34,168 nucleotides of DNA from an uncultured Oscillospiraceae bacterium (GTDB taxonomy: Bacteria > Bacillota > Clostridia > Oscillospirales > Acutalibacteraceae). Under the pieces are notes generated by a model. It had not been told where the DNA came from. It did no database searches and worked only from the letters and a program-made list of their open reading frames with translations. The stretch is from positions 1 to 34,168 of the forward strand of contig UQUZ01000028.1 in assembly GCA_900544375.1 (NCBI GenBank), given 5' to 3'. A program made the translations under genes and the position numbers. Below are positions 1-7,614 of this stretch, one piece after another (the stretch's first letter is position 1; the number at the start of each line of letters is the position of its first letter).

Positions 1-1
1 G

Positions 2-157
2 ATCAAGGGTGGGGATCAGACAAGCCCATATGAGCTGGAACGGTTTGTAGAAAAGCTGCTTCTTCAGGATGAAATTCGTTACTGCCCGCACGGCAGGCCT
101 GTGATGGTGGTCATGTCGCAGGCAGAGTTGGAAAAGCAGTTTGGCCGGATGCAATGA
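2..157 (+). CDS. mutL: DNA mismatch repair protein MutL, C-terminal fragment
   Basis: Only the last 51 codons are present; the gene runs off the left edge. The reading frame ends at TGA 155-157 and contains RYCPHGRPV, which matches the CPHGRP motif of the C-terminal dimerisation/endonuclease domain of MutL. In mismatch repair MutL couples MutS recognition to strand nicking, and MutL proteins with this C-terminal motif usually carry metal-dependent nickase activity. miaA follows 92 bp downstream, the classical mutL-miaA order. The identification is from motif plus context; the ATPase domain lies outside the window. Confidence 0.85.
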   Translation: MKGGDQTSPYELERFVEKLLLQDEIRYCPHGRPVMVVMSQAELEKQFGRMQ

Positions 158-249
158 TGCAATAAAGATGGGGCGTTCAGCCCTTTGATGGAAAGGGGCA
201 AGGAAAGGCAGCGCTTTTCAACTTCCCCTCGCAGGAAAGGAATGATCTC

Positions 250-1212
250 GTGATGGCGGCCGATCATCAAATACCGGTTCTTGCCGTTGTCGGGCCAACC
301 GCGTCCGGGAAGACGGCGCTGGCAGTGAAGCTTGCCAAGGCGCTCGGCGGTGAGGTAATCGGCGCGGATTCAATGCAGGTCTACCAGGGCATGGAAATTG
401 CCACCGCAGCGCCAACCATGGCGGAGCGGGAAGGCGTGCACCACCATCTCATCGGCATTTTGCAGCCGGAGGAGCGCTTCAGCGTTGCAGCCTATGTCGC
501 ACGTGCGCAGGCTTGTATTGCCGAAATCCGCGCGAGGGGCAGCCTCCCCATTTTGGCTGGCGGCACAGGGCTTTATATCGACACATTGCTTGACCATATC
601 GAATTGATTGACGCCCCCGCAAGCCCGGAGACCCGCGCGGCGCTTTACCGCCGTGCGGAGCAGGAAGGCGCAGAGGCGCTCTGGGCGCAGCTGGAGCAAA
701 TTGACCCTGAGACGGCAAAGCAGCTGCATCCGGCCAATCTAGGCAGAGTGATTCGCGCGCTAGAGCTTTATGAAACTACCGGAGTGACGATGTCAGAGCA
801 GCGCGAGCGCTCCAGGCGGGGCCCTTCGCCGTATGCCCCCTTTTATTTGGGGCTGGATTTCCGGGATAGGCAGCGCCTTTATGACCGGATCAACCGCCGT
901 GTGGATCAAATGGTCAGCGACGGTCTGCTGGAGGAGGCACAGCGCTTTTTAGAGCGCGACCCGGATGGAACGGGTGCGCAGGCGATCGGCTATAAGGAAT
1001 TGAAGCCTTATTTTTCCGGGGAAATGGCGCTGGAAGAAGCGCTGGAAAATCTTAAGCGCGCCACTCGGCGCTATGCAAAACGGCAGCTCACCTGGTTTCG
1101 CCGCAATGAGCGAGTTCATTGGCTGTGTTGGGAGGATTATGATACGCCCGGCGCACTGTATGGGGAGGCGTGTCGTCTGGTACAGGAATCGGATTGGGGG
1201 CGGATAAGATGA
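250..1212 (+). CDS. miaA: tRNA dimethylallyltransferase MiaA
   Basis: MiaA transfers a dimethylallyl group to N6 of A37 in tRNAs that read codons beginning with U; the product is the precursor of ms2i6A. The protein is about 320 residues, the usual family size. It has the P-loop GPTASGKT at residues 15-22, followed by the family motif ADSMQVYQGMEIATAAPT, and a tRNA-binding C-terminal half containing GAQAIGYKEL. Translation can start at GTG 250 or at the adjacent ATG 253; the purine-rich stretch AGGAAAGG lies just upstream. The stop codon overlaps the ATG of the next gene (ATGA), so the two are translationally coupled. Confidence 0.95.
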   Translation: MMAADHQIPVLAVVGPTASGKTALAVKLAKALGGEVIGADSMQVYQGMEIATAAPTMAEREGVHHHLIGILQPEERFSVAAYVARAQACIAEIRARGSLPILAGGTGLYIDTLLDHIELIDAPASPETRAALYRRAEQEGAEALWAQLEQIDPETAKQLHPANLGRVIRALELYETTGVTMSEQRERSRRGPSPYAPFYLGLDFRDRQRLYDRINRRVDQMVSDGLLEEAQRFLERDPDGTGAQAIGYKELKPYFSGEMALEEALENLKRATRRYAKRQLTWFRRNERVHWLCWEDYDTPGALYGEACRLVQESDWGRIR

Positions 1213-2567
1213 CGCAAGAGGAAAAGAAGCCGGCAGGCAAGGCGCTCAGGGCCCGTATTCTCAAGCAGAGTAAAAAGCCTCTGCTGATTCTCTGCATCAT
1301 TCTGGCGGCGCTGTATTGCTGCTATCAGCTGTATCAGTGGCGCGTCCCAAGCGTGAAAACCGAAGTGGCAATGGAACAGAGCGTATATAATGCCGTGGAT
1401 GCAGAGGTTTTTGTCGTTCGGGATGAATACATTCTCTCCAACACCGCCTCTGGGAAGGTGATCCCCCTGGTGGAGGATGGCAAGCGGGTTGCGAAGGGCG
1501 ATGTGGTCGCCATGGTGTTCCGCAACGATGAAGAAGCGGCGAACTACTTGCGTGTCCGGGAGCTGGATAGCCAAATCAGCCATTATCAGCAGCTTGCAAA
1601 GCACCTCTCGTCTGCCTCTGATATCAACGCCCTGAATGAAGAGGCTTTTTCGATTTTGCTGGATAGCTTAGATACGGCGGGAAGCGGGCAATTCAGCAAA
1701 TTCGGCGACCGGATGGAGGAACTGGGGGATTTGATGACCCGCCGCCAGATGACCATGGGGGAGGAGATCGATTTTGAATCCATGATCTCCGCGCTTCAGG
1801 CGGAACGCAGCGGCATCTCATTGGACGAAAGTGCTTATACCAAGATTACGGCAGAGCGCTCCGGCTACTATATCAGCAGTACGGATGGGCTGGAGGGGGT
1901 GCTTCCCTATGGGAAGATTGCCTCTGTCACACAGGATATGCTTCAAAAGGCGCTGGAAGCAAAGGCACAGCCGGCCAGCGGCGGTGTAGGCAAGATGGTG
2001 GATAGTTTCGATTGGTATCTGCTCTGTGCGGTCGATGAAAAGCAGGCCCTGCATTTTGAGCAGGGAGACAGCATTATGGTGCGCATGCCTTTCAGCGCGG
2101 CGGGAGAATTCAAAGCCGAGGTGGAGCATATCGCCCAGAGCGAAGATGGAAAAAACCTGGTTACCCTCAAGTGTAACCTGATGAATGAAACCTTTGCAAA
2201 CCTGCGGCAGGAGACGGCGCAGCTTGTAACCAATGTCACCGTTTATTACGCCAAACCGCAGGCGGAAGAGGGCACAGATGAGCAAGAGGCGCCGAAGCCC
2301 AAGCAGTATGTTGTGGATAAGGGCATACGCGTCAGCACCAGCGCGGTGCGCGTTGTGGATGGGGAAAAGGGCGTTTATGTCCGGCGCGGAAATGTGGCCC
2401 GATTCCGCAAGCTAAATATTGTATATTCCGACCAGACCTATGTGATTTCCGCTACGGCCAGCCAGGATGGCGAGCCGATTGTGGACGATCCGAGCAATTA
2501 TCTCAAGCAATATGATGAAGTCATATTAGAAGGGAAGGATTTATATGATGGAAAAATCATCGGCTGA
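1209..2567 (+). CDS. HlyD-like membrane-anchored adaptor protein
   Basis: A 452-residue protein with a short basic N-terminus, one transmembrane helix at about residues 16-37 (LLILCIILAALYCCYQLY), then an extracytoplasmic region. The segment around VRDEYILSNTASGKVIPLVEDGKRVAKGDVVAMV looks like the split lipoyl/barrel-sandwich domain of HlyD/RND-type periplasmic adaptors. I start it at ATG 1209, overlapping the miaA stop; an upstream in-frame GTG at 1170 would sit inside miaA. The 3' end overlaps yggS by 23 bp. No ABC or RND partner is adjacent. In Gram-positives such adaptors may act in export or envelope assembly, and placement beside sepF and divIVA suggests an envelope or division-linked role. 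This is inference, since the partner is unknown. Confidence 0.7.
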   Translation: MTQEEKKPAGKALRARILKQSKKPLLILCIILAALYCCYQLYQWRVPSVKTEVAMEQSVYNAVDAEVFVVRDEYILSNTASGKVIPLVEDGKRVAKGDVVAMVFRNDEEAANYLRVRELDSQISHYQQLAKHLSSASDINALNEEAFSILLDSLDTAGSGQFSKFGDRMEELGDLMTRRQMTMGEEIDFESMISALQAERSGISLDESAYTKITAERSGYYISSTDGLEGVLPYGKIASVTQDMLQKALEAKAQPASGGVGKMVDSFDWYLLCAVDEKQALHFEQGDSIMVRMPFSAAGEFKAEVEHIAQSEDGKNLVTLKCNLMNETFANLRQETAQLVTNVTVYYAKPQAEEGTDEQEAPKPKQYVVDKGIRVSTSAVRVVDGEKGVYVRRGNVARFRKLNIVYSDQTYVISATASQDGEPIVDDPSNYLKQYDEVILEGKDLYDGKIIG

Positions 2568-3270
2568 CCCGCGCTTTGCGCAGATCACGGAAAACTACAA
2601 GCGCATTCGGGAGAATATCGCGGCCGCCGCGGAGAAAAGCGGTAGAATGCCGGGCGATATTCGCTTTATGGCGGTGACCAAAACGGTTGAGCCTGTCTAT
2701 ATCAATCATGCCCTTTCCCTTGGGATCAACCTGATCGGTGAAAATAAGGTGCAGGAATATCTGGGCAAGCGGGAATACCTGAACCTTGCGCATTGTGAAA
2801 AGCATCTGATTGGGCATTTGCAAACAAATAAGGTGCGCCAGATTGTGGGCGAGGTGGATATGATCGAATCGGTCGACAGCCTACGGCTTGCACAGGAGAT
2901 CAGCCGCCAGTCCATGAAACGGGAAATTACCACGCCCGTGCTGTTGGAGGTCAACATCGGCGGAGAAGAGAGCAAAACCGGCATGGCTCCGGCAGAGCTG
3001 GAGGAAACCGCCTGCGCAATCGCGCAAATGCCGGGCATTCAGGTTTGCGGTCTCATGGCGATACCGCCCATTTGTGAAGAAGAATCGGTTTTGCGCGGAT
3101 TTTTTTCTGATATGCGTAGATTCTTTGTTGACATGAAGGCCAAAAAAATAGATAATATCAATATGGACATTCTGTCAATGGGTATGTCCGGCGATTATGT
3201 TCAAGCCATTGAAGAAGGGGCCAATTTGGTCCGCGTCGGCTCTGCGCTGTTTGGTGCGCGGGTCTATTAA
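2545..3270 (+). CDS. yggS: PLP homeostasis protein, YggS/PROSC family
   Basis: A single-domain fold-type III pyridoxal-phosphate-binding protein of 241 residues, close to the family norm of about 230. The Schiff-base lysine is K46 in FMAVTKTVEP. Other family motifs are IGENKVQEY, HLIGHLQTNK, the glycine-rich SMGMSGDY near the C-terminus, and RVGSALFGAR, which binds the cofactor phosphate. YggS proteins buffer free PLP and affect amino-acid and keto-acid balance; no enzymatic reaction is established. Two ATGs in tandem (2545, 2548) can start it. It overlaps the upstream adaptor gene by 23 bp and is followed by sepF, the conserved yggS-sepF (ylmE-ylmF) order. Confidence 0.93.
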   Translation: MMEKSSADPRFAQITENYKRIRENIAAAAEKSGRMPGDIRFMAVTKTVEPVYINHALSLGINLIGENKVQEYLGKREYLNLAHCEKHLIGHLQTNKVRQIVGEVDMIESVDSLRLAQEISRQSMKREITTPVLLEVNIGGEESKTGMAPAELEETACAIAQMPGIQVCGLMAIPPICEEESVLRGFFSDMRRFFVDMKAKKIDNINMDILSMGMSGDYVQAIEEGANLVRVGSALFGARVY

Positions 3271-3291
3271 AAAGCCAGGAGGTTTATGAAT

Positions 3292-3771
3292 ATGAGCTTT
3301 ATGGAAAAAATCAAACAGATCGTCAATGTGGACGAGGACAACTACTATGATAATGACGCCGTAGAAGAAGACTACGAAGAATATGACGATTACGACACCG
3401 GCAGGGAAGAAGCGGAAGAGGAGCCGGCGCGCCCCGTGCATGAGCCGCGTGCCGAGGCGAACCCCAACCGCGTTGTGCGCATTAGCAATGCCTCTTCTCA
3501 GCTACAGGTTGTGCTTGTAAAGCCTGACCGTTTTGACGATGTGACCGGCATTGCCGATCATGTAAACGGCAAGCGCACGGTTGTGCTGAATCTTGAATCT
3601 GCCAACCGGGAAACTTCTCGCCGCCTGCTCGATTTCCTCAGCGGCGTAGCATATGCGAACGGCGGCTCGATCAGTCCTCTGGCGAACAATACGTATATTA
3701 TCGTCCCCTTCAATGTCGATTTTACCGGCGATTTAGCCGATGAGCTGGAAAATAACGGCGTTTTCTTTTAA
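3292..3771 (+). CDS. sepF: Cell division protein SepF
   Basis: SepF is a cytoplasmic FtsZ-binding, membrane-associated protein that aligns Z-ring filaments. This copy has 159 residues. An N-terminal amphipathic segment (MSFMEKIKQIV) would bind membrane. A very acidic linker rich in D, E and Y follows (about residues 14-45). The C-terminal SepF core begins near VVRISNASSQLQVVLVKPDRFDD and includes VVLNLE and RRLLDFLSGVAYANGG. I choose ATG 3292 because AGGAGG at 3277-3282 is 9 nt upstream; the ATG at 3286 is only 3 nt from that site. It sits between yggS and divIVA as in the ylm division cluster. Confidence 0.93.
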   Translation: MSFMEKIKQIVNVDEDNYYDNDAVEEDYEEYDDYDTGREEAEEEPARPVHEPRAEANPNRVVRISNASSQLQVVLVKPDRFDDVTGIADHVNGKRTVVLNLESANRETSRRLLDFLSGVAYANGGSISPLANNTYIIVPFNVDFTGDLADELENNGVFF

Positions 3772-3813
3772 CGGGCAACGCTCTATCAAATTCAATATGG
3801 AGGATGAAATGCG

Positions 3814-4899
3814 ATGCTAACGCCGCAGCAGGTGAAAAATCATCGCTTCCAGCTCGGCTCCCGCGGCACTTACCGCGCGGAAGAGGTGGATGCGTTCGTC
3901 CAGGAGTTGACCGCTTCTTTTGAAGAGGCTTATACACAGAATGAAGCGCTGTTGAAAAAAATCAGCCTTCTGGCGGATAAGGTGGAAGAATACCGCAGGG
4001 ATGAGGATACGATTCGCTCGGCCCTGCTTGTTGCACAGCGCACAGCGGATCAAGTTGTGCGCGAGGCAAAGGAGAAGGCAGATGCTTGCCTCGCCGGGGC
4101 GGAGAACCGGGCGAAGGCCTTGGAAGAAGAAGCCAACGCCCGTTCCGGCCAGGTGATGCAGGAGGCGTCCGACCGGGCGCAGACGCTCACGCGCGAGGTG
4201 GACGCCCGCGTCAGCGCCCTATTAAACGACGCATCGGCTAAGGCGGAAAGCCTGGTTGGAGAAGCACAGGCCAAGGCCGACCGTTTGGTAGAAGAAGCCG
4301 GCCGAAACGCGCAGGAAAATTTGGCCCAGCTGCGTGAGGAGACAGAGCGCGAAAGCCTGCTGCTTGATCAAACGCGCGGCGCGGTCAGTGAATTCCGCGC
4401 CAATCTGATCGCCATGTATAAAGAGCATATTGAGCTGATCAACCGCCTGCCCATCCTGCCGGAGGGCAACGCTGTGCCGAGGCCGGATTTAGAGCCGGAA
4501 GAAGCGTTGACCGATGAGGCGCAGCAGCCGGAGGAGCAACCGCAGGAGGATGCTGCCGAAACACTCGATTCCGCAGATAGGGTGGAGGAAACAGAGGCGC
4601 TACTGACCGCTGAAAACAGCGCTCCGGAGGATGAGCCAAGCGCCACGGCAGAGGCCTCGCCGGAAGAAGAGCCGTTTGTGCAGCCCGAAGGGATGATGGG
4701 TCAGTTCCGCACTGTTTACAGCGCGGAGGAAACGCCATCGGACGCCTCTGAAGAAGAGGCGCAGCTCACCATGGGCGAGCCGGGGTTTCACCTGAATCTT
4801 GAGGAAGTCGTGGATGATGAGCCGCAACAGGCTCCTGTTTCCGGCACAGCCGGAGAGGATGCCGTTCCCTCCTTTGAAGGCTTCTTCCGTAAAAAATAA
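3814..4899 (+). CDS. divIVA: DivIVA-domain cell division/polarity protein with long acidic tail
   Basis: DivIVA proteins bind curved membrane at poles and septa and recruit division or wall-synthesis partners. This 361-residue protein starts with the DivIVA membrane-binding domain (residues 1-35, including RFQLGSRGTYRAEEVDAF). A long Ala/Glu/Lys-rich coiled coil (about 40-200) follows, then an unusual roughly 140-residue tail rich in E, P, A and S, ending in SFEGFFRKK. Most DivIVA proteins are shorter (around 160-250 residues), so the tail is an extension. Start ATG 3814 follows GGAGG at 3799-3803. A strong terminator lies downstream, so divIVA probably ends this transcription unit. Confidence 0.9.
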   Translation: MLTPQQVKNHRFQLGSRGTYRAEEVDAFVQELTASFEEAYTQNEALLKKISLLADKVEEYRRDEDTIRSALLVAQRTADQVVREAKEKADACLAGAENRAKALEEEANARSGQVMQEASDRAQTLTREVDARVSALLNDASAKAESLVGEAQAKADRLVEEAGRNAQENLAQLREETERESLLLDQTRGAVSEFRANLIAMYKEHIELINRLPILPEGNAVPRPDLEPEEALTDEAQQPEEQPQEDAAETLDSADRVEETEALLTAENSAPEDEPSATAEASPEEEPFVQPEGMMGQFRTVYSAEETPSDASEEEAQLTMGEPGFHLNLEEVVDDEPQQAPVSGTAGEDAVPSFEGFFRKK

Positions 4900-4941
4900 A
4901 CTTTCAGCAGAAAAAATAAACAACGCAGAATGCGTCCCAAA

Positions 4942-4993
4942 ACAGAGAGGCAGGGGCGGCTGGATGATACAGCAGCCCCTGCCCTCTGTTTTT
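4942..4993 (+). terminator. Rho-independent terminator after divIVA
   Basis: The arm ACAGAGAGGCAGGGGC (4942-4957) pairs with GCCCCTGCCCTCTGT (4975-4989) with one bulged A, and is followed by a run of five T. It separates divIVA from lspA. The long lspA frame formally runs through it, which argues for a later lspA start. Confidence 0.9.
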
Positions 4994-5028
4994 GGGTTTG
5001 TTTTCTGCGGGAAGAAGGAGTGGGGCGT

Positions 5029-5589
5029 TTGCTTCAATTTTTTTCCCTTTTGACCGTAGGGCTGCTCGTGTGTATTGATCAATTGATTAAAATCATCATC
5101 AAACTCTGGCTGGAGCCGCTTCAAAATGTGCCTGTGATCCCCAACGTGCTGCATTTGATTTATGTGGAAAACACAGGCGCCGCCTTTGGTGTGTTGAAGG
5201 GCAGCGCGGTGGTGATGGGCGTGCTTTCCAGCGTGATTTTTATTGCTGGCATTTATCTAATCGTCAGCAAAAAGCTGAACACGGCCTTTTCCCAAAATAA
5301 GTTTGACATCGGCCTTTCCTATGCCACGGTCATTTTCATCCTGAGCGGAGGCCTGGGCAATTTTGTCGATCGTATTTTCCGCCATTATGTGGTGGATTTT
5401 ATCGCGCCGGTTTTCATCAACTTCCCTGTTTTCAACTTTGCAGATTGCCTGATTACGGTGGGCCTCGTGCTGTTTATCATCTGGGTTGCCCGCTACTGCC
5501 TGGAGATCAAGCGGCTGGAAGCGCAGGAGAAACAGCAGGCGGAGCTGAAACGCAGGCAGCAGAATCAGGCGGAGAAGCAGGATGATTGA
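5029..5589 (+). CDS. lspA: Lipoprotein signal peptidase LspA
   Basis: LspA is the membrane aspartyl protease that cleaves the signal peptide of prolipoproteins after lipid modification. I start it at TTG 5029, 8 nt after GAAGGAG (5014-5020), giving 186 residues. The frame is open back to ATG 4930, but that would translate the upstream terminator and delay the first helix. The family blocks are visible: DQLIK in helix 1, NTGAAFGVL, GGLGNFVDR and VVDF, then FNFAD. The aspartates of GNxxDR and FNxAD are the catalytic pair. Four hydrophobic segments precede a charged C-terminal tail of about 30 residues. Predicted lipoproteins elsewhere in the window (14078, 31665 and 32526) would be substrates. 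Confidence 0.93.
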   Translation: MLQFFSLLTVGLLVCIDQLIKIIIKLWLEPLQNVPVIPNVLHLIYVENTGAAFGVLKGSAVVMGVLSSVIFIAGIYLIVSKKLNTAFSQNKFDIGLSYATVIFILSGGLGNFVDRIFRHYVVDFIAPVFINFPVFNFADCLITVGLVLFIIWVARYCLEIKRLEAQEKQQAELKRRQQNQAEKQDD

Positions 5590-6517
5590 CGCATTGCTTT
5601 TTTCAATTCCGCCGGAGCTGGATGGCGAGCGTGTGGACCGTGCGGTTTCCCAACTGGTGGAGGGCTTGAGCCGTTCTGCCGTACAGCGGCTGATCGAAGA
5701 GGGGAATCTCATCAAAAATCGGCAGCCTGTTTCGAAAAATGATCGGGTTAAGGCGGGCGACAGTGTCCGTGTTACCATGCGGGAGCCGCGTGCAATCGAG
5801 GCTCAGCCGCAGGAAATCCCACTGGATATCCGCTATGAGGATGACGACCTTCTGGTAGTCAATAAGCCGAAGGGCATGGTGGTGCACCCGGCGCCCGGCA
5901 ACCCGGATAACACGCTTGTGAACGCACTGCTTTATCACTGCGGGGCAAGCCTTTCCGGCATTAACGGTATGATCCGCCCTGGCATCGTTCACCGCATTGA
6001 CAAGGATACAAGCGGCCTGCTGGTGGTGGCTAAAAATGATTTTGCACATGCGTCGCTTGCCCGACAAATCAAGGAGCATACCTTTACCAGGGAATACAGC
6101 GCTGTTGTGCACGGGCGTCTGAAGGAGCCTTCCGGCACGGTGGATGCGCCTATTGGCCGCCACCCCACGAAACGCAAGCAAATGGCTGTGACAGACCGCC
6201 ACTCCCGTAACGCGGTGACGCATTATGAAACTGTTGCGGAATTAGACGGCTTTACACAGATCCGTGTGCGGTTGGAAACGGGGCGTACCCATCAGATTCG
6301 TGTGCACATGGCCTATATTGGTCACCCGGTGGCTGGGGACCCGGTTTACGGCCCGAAAAAAAGCGCGCCTGGGCTGGATGGGCAATGCCTGCACGCAGGG
6401 CTGATCGGGTTTTGCCATCCGCGGGATGGGCGATATTTAGAGGTGGCGAGCGAGCTTCCCCCTTATTTTACCGCATTTTTAAGGAGAATTGGGAAATATG
6501 ACGCAGACAAAGATTGA
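5582..6517 (+). CDS. rluD: RluD-type 23S rRNA pseudouridine synthase
   Basis: A RluA-family pseudouridine synthase of 311 residues that isomerises uridines in RNA, most likely in 23S rRNA. It has an N-terminal S4 RNA-binding domain (about residues 14-75) and the catalytic motif HRIDKDTSGLLVVAK, with the expected catalytic aspartate at D140. RLETGRTHQIRVH also matches the family. Placement next to lspA is the common lspA-rluD order in Firmicutes. The start overlaps the last 8 nt of lspA, so the two are coupled. Which rRNA uridines are modified cannot be read from sequence, so the rluD label is by family (RluD/YlyB type). Confidence 0.9.
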   Translation: MIDALLFSIPPELDGERVDRAVSQLVEGLSRSAVQRLIEEGNLIKNRQPVSKNDRVKAGDSVRVTMREPRAIEAQPQEIPLDIRYEDDDLLVVNKPKGMVVHPAPGNPDNTLVNALLYHCGASLSGINGMIRPGIVHRIDKDTSGLLVVAKNDFAHASLARQIKEHTFTREYSAVVHGRLKEPSGTVDAPIGRHPTKRKQMAVTDRHSRNAVTHYETVAELDGFTQIRVRLETGRTHQIRVHMAYIGHPVAGDPVYGPKKSAPGLDGQCLHAGLIGFCHPRDGRYLEVASELPPYFTAFLRRIGKYDADKD

Positions 6518-7355
6518 GCCGGAAGCAAAAAAGGATTTTTCCAGATGGCTGGTGGTTTCCGATATTGATGGCACGCTGAATAATAAACTACGTCGGCTTC
6601 CCAAACGCAATTTGGAGGCGATTACGCATTTTGTATGTGATCTGGGCGGGCATTTCACTCTGGCCTCGGGGCGGAATGTCATATCGCTCAAAAAGCATTT
6701 TGACCGCCTGCCAATTGCATCTACGCCTGCAATTGTTATGAATGGCGCGGGGATCTATGATTTTCAGAAAGATGAGATGATCTGGTTTCGCCCCATCAGT
6801 GCGCGCGGGGAGGAAATTACCAGGCTGGTGCTTGAAAAATTCCCTTTGGTGGAGGCTTCGGTATTCACAAAGGATTTTATCTATCTTCTTCATCCGCGCA
6901 TTTTTGCGCCCGCTCAAATGATGGCGGATCATCTGCCGCATAAGCGGTGCGCCCATTTTGAACAGGTGCCGTCAGGCGATTGGGGAAAGGTTATTTTTTA
7001 TGGGCTTCCCCATCAGATGAAGCAGGTGGCCCGTTTTATTGATTCGTTAGAAAACCGTCAGGTGAATTTTATTGCCTCCTCTATTTCCACCTATGAGATG
7101 CTGGCCGAGGGCGTGCACAAGGGCACGGCGGTCAGGGTATTAAGCGAAATGCTGGGGATCCCCTACGATCACACGGCGGCGATTGGCGACTATTTTAATG
7201 ATTTTGATATGCTCAAATCGGTATTTTTGCCTGCGGCCTGCGGCCAGGCGCCCAAGGCGGTGCACGCCGTTGCCAAATTCCATGCCTGCCATTGCAATCG
7301 CGGCGCAGTGGGGGATTTTTTAGAGCATATTGAGCGCACCTATGGTAAGGCATGA
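6498..7355 (+). CDS. HAD-superfamily (Cof-type, IIB) phosphatase
   Basis: A 285-residue haloacid-dehalogenase-like hydrolase. Motif I is VVSDIDGTL (nucleophile and acid Asp), motif II is TLASGRN, the motif III lysine is in WGKVIFYG, and motif IV is GDYFNDFDML. The insert between motifs II and III fits the type IIB cap of the Cof/YidA group, which dephosphorylates sugar phosphates or nucleotides. ATG 6498 is chosen because AAGGAG at 6481-6486 lies 11 nt upstream; an in-frame TTG at 6489 is too close. It overlaps the rluD end by 20 bp and closes the operon. The substrate is unknown. Confidence 0.85.
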   Translation: MTQTKIEPEAKKDFSRWLVVSDIDGTLNNKLRRLPKRNLEAITHFVCDLGGHFTLASGRNVISLKKHFDRLPIASTPAIVMNGAGIYDFQKDEMIWFRPISARGEEITRLVLEKFPLVEASVFTKDFIYLLHPRIFAPAQMMADHLPHKRCAHFEQVPSGDWGKVIFYGLPHQMKQVARFIDSLENRQVNFIASSISTYEMLAEGVHKGTAVRVLSEMLGIPYDHTAAIGDYFNDFDMLKSVFLPAACGQAPKAVHAVAKFHACHCNRGAVGDFLEHIERTYGKA

Positions 7356-7410
7356 CGGCCTAGCAAAACGGCCGAAAATAATTGCCTAATTGGGAAAATA
7401 AAAGGATAAA

Positions 7411-7508
7411 TTTGCTATTTTTCTTGAATTTCAATTATTTTTTTTGAGGATTTTTTCTAATTTTTTTTTGCGTTTTCTCTTTACAAGCGCAGGATTTTAT
7501 CGGATAAT
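7411..7508 (+). promoter_or_regulatory. Strong promoter with phased T-tracts upstream of transketolase
   Basis: The -35 box TTTACA (7480-7485), a 17-bp spacer and the -10 box GATAAT (7503-7508) form a near-consensus sigma-A promoter. Upstream are T-tracts centred near 7420, 7441, 7453 and 7465, spaced by roughly one or two helical turns. That pattern is typical of curved DNA or an UP element. Transcription would begin about 7515 and enter the small ORF at 7534 and then the transketolase genes. Confidence 0.75.
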
Positions 7509-7533
7509 AGAATAGATTTTAGGAGGCGCGGGT

Positions 7534-7614
7534 TTGAAAAAGCTTTTTCAGGCCGTGGCTTTGCGCGTTTTCAGCTGCAAAGGTGCTGCCTCACATAGAA
7601 AGGAATGGTCATAA
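7534..7614 (+). CDS. Possible 26-codon leader ORF before transketolase
   Basis: TTG 7534 sits 7 nt after a perfect AGGAGG (7521-7526) and opens a 26-codon frame that begins (M)KKLFQAVALRVFSCKG and ends in TAA 7612-7614, exactly abutting the transketolase ATG at 7615. The product is basic and slightly hydrophobic; I recognise no family. The weaker ribosome site for the transketolase (AAAGGA, near 7599-7604) lies inside this ORF. Translation of the ORF could therefore control or boost the downstream gene by coupling. It is a short ORF with a non-ATG start, so it may be fortuitous. Confidence 0.4.
   Translation: MKKLFQAVALRVFSCKGAASHRKEWS

Noticed and set aside
4930..5028. N-terminal extension of lspA
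   Set aside because: It would translate through the divIVA terminator and add a hydrophilic segment before the first helix; TTG 5029 has a good ribosome site.
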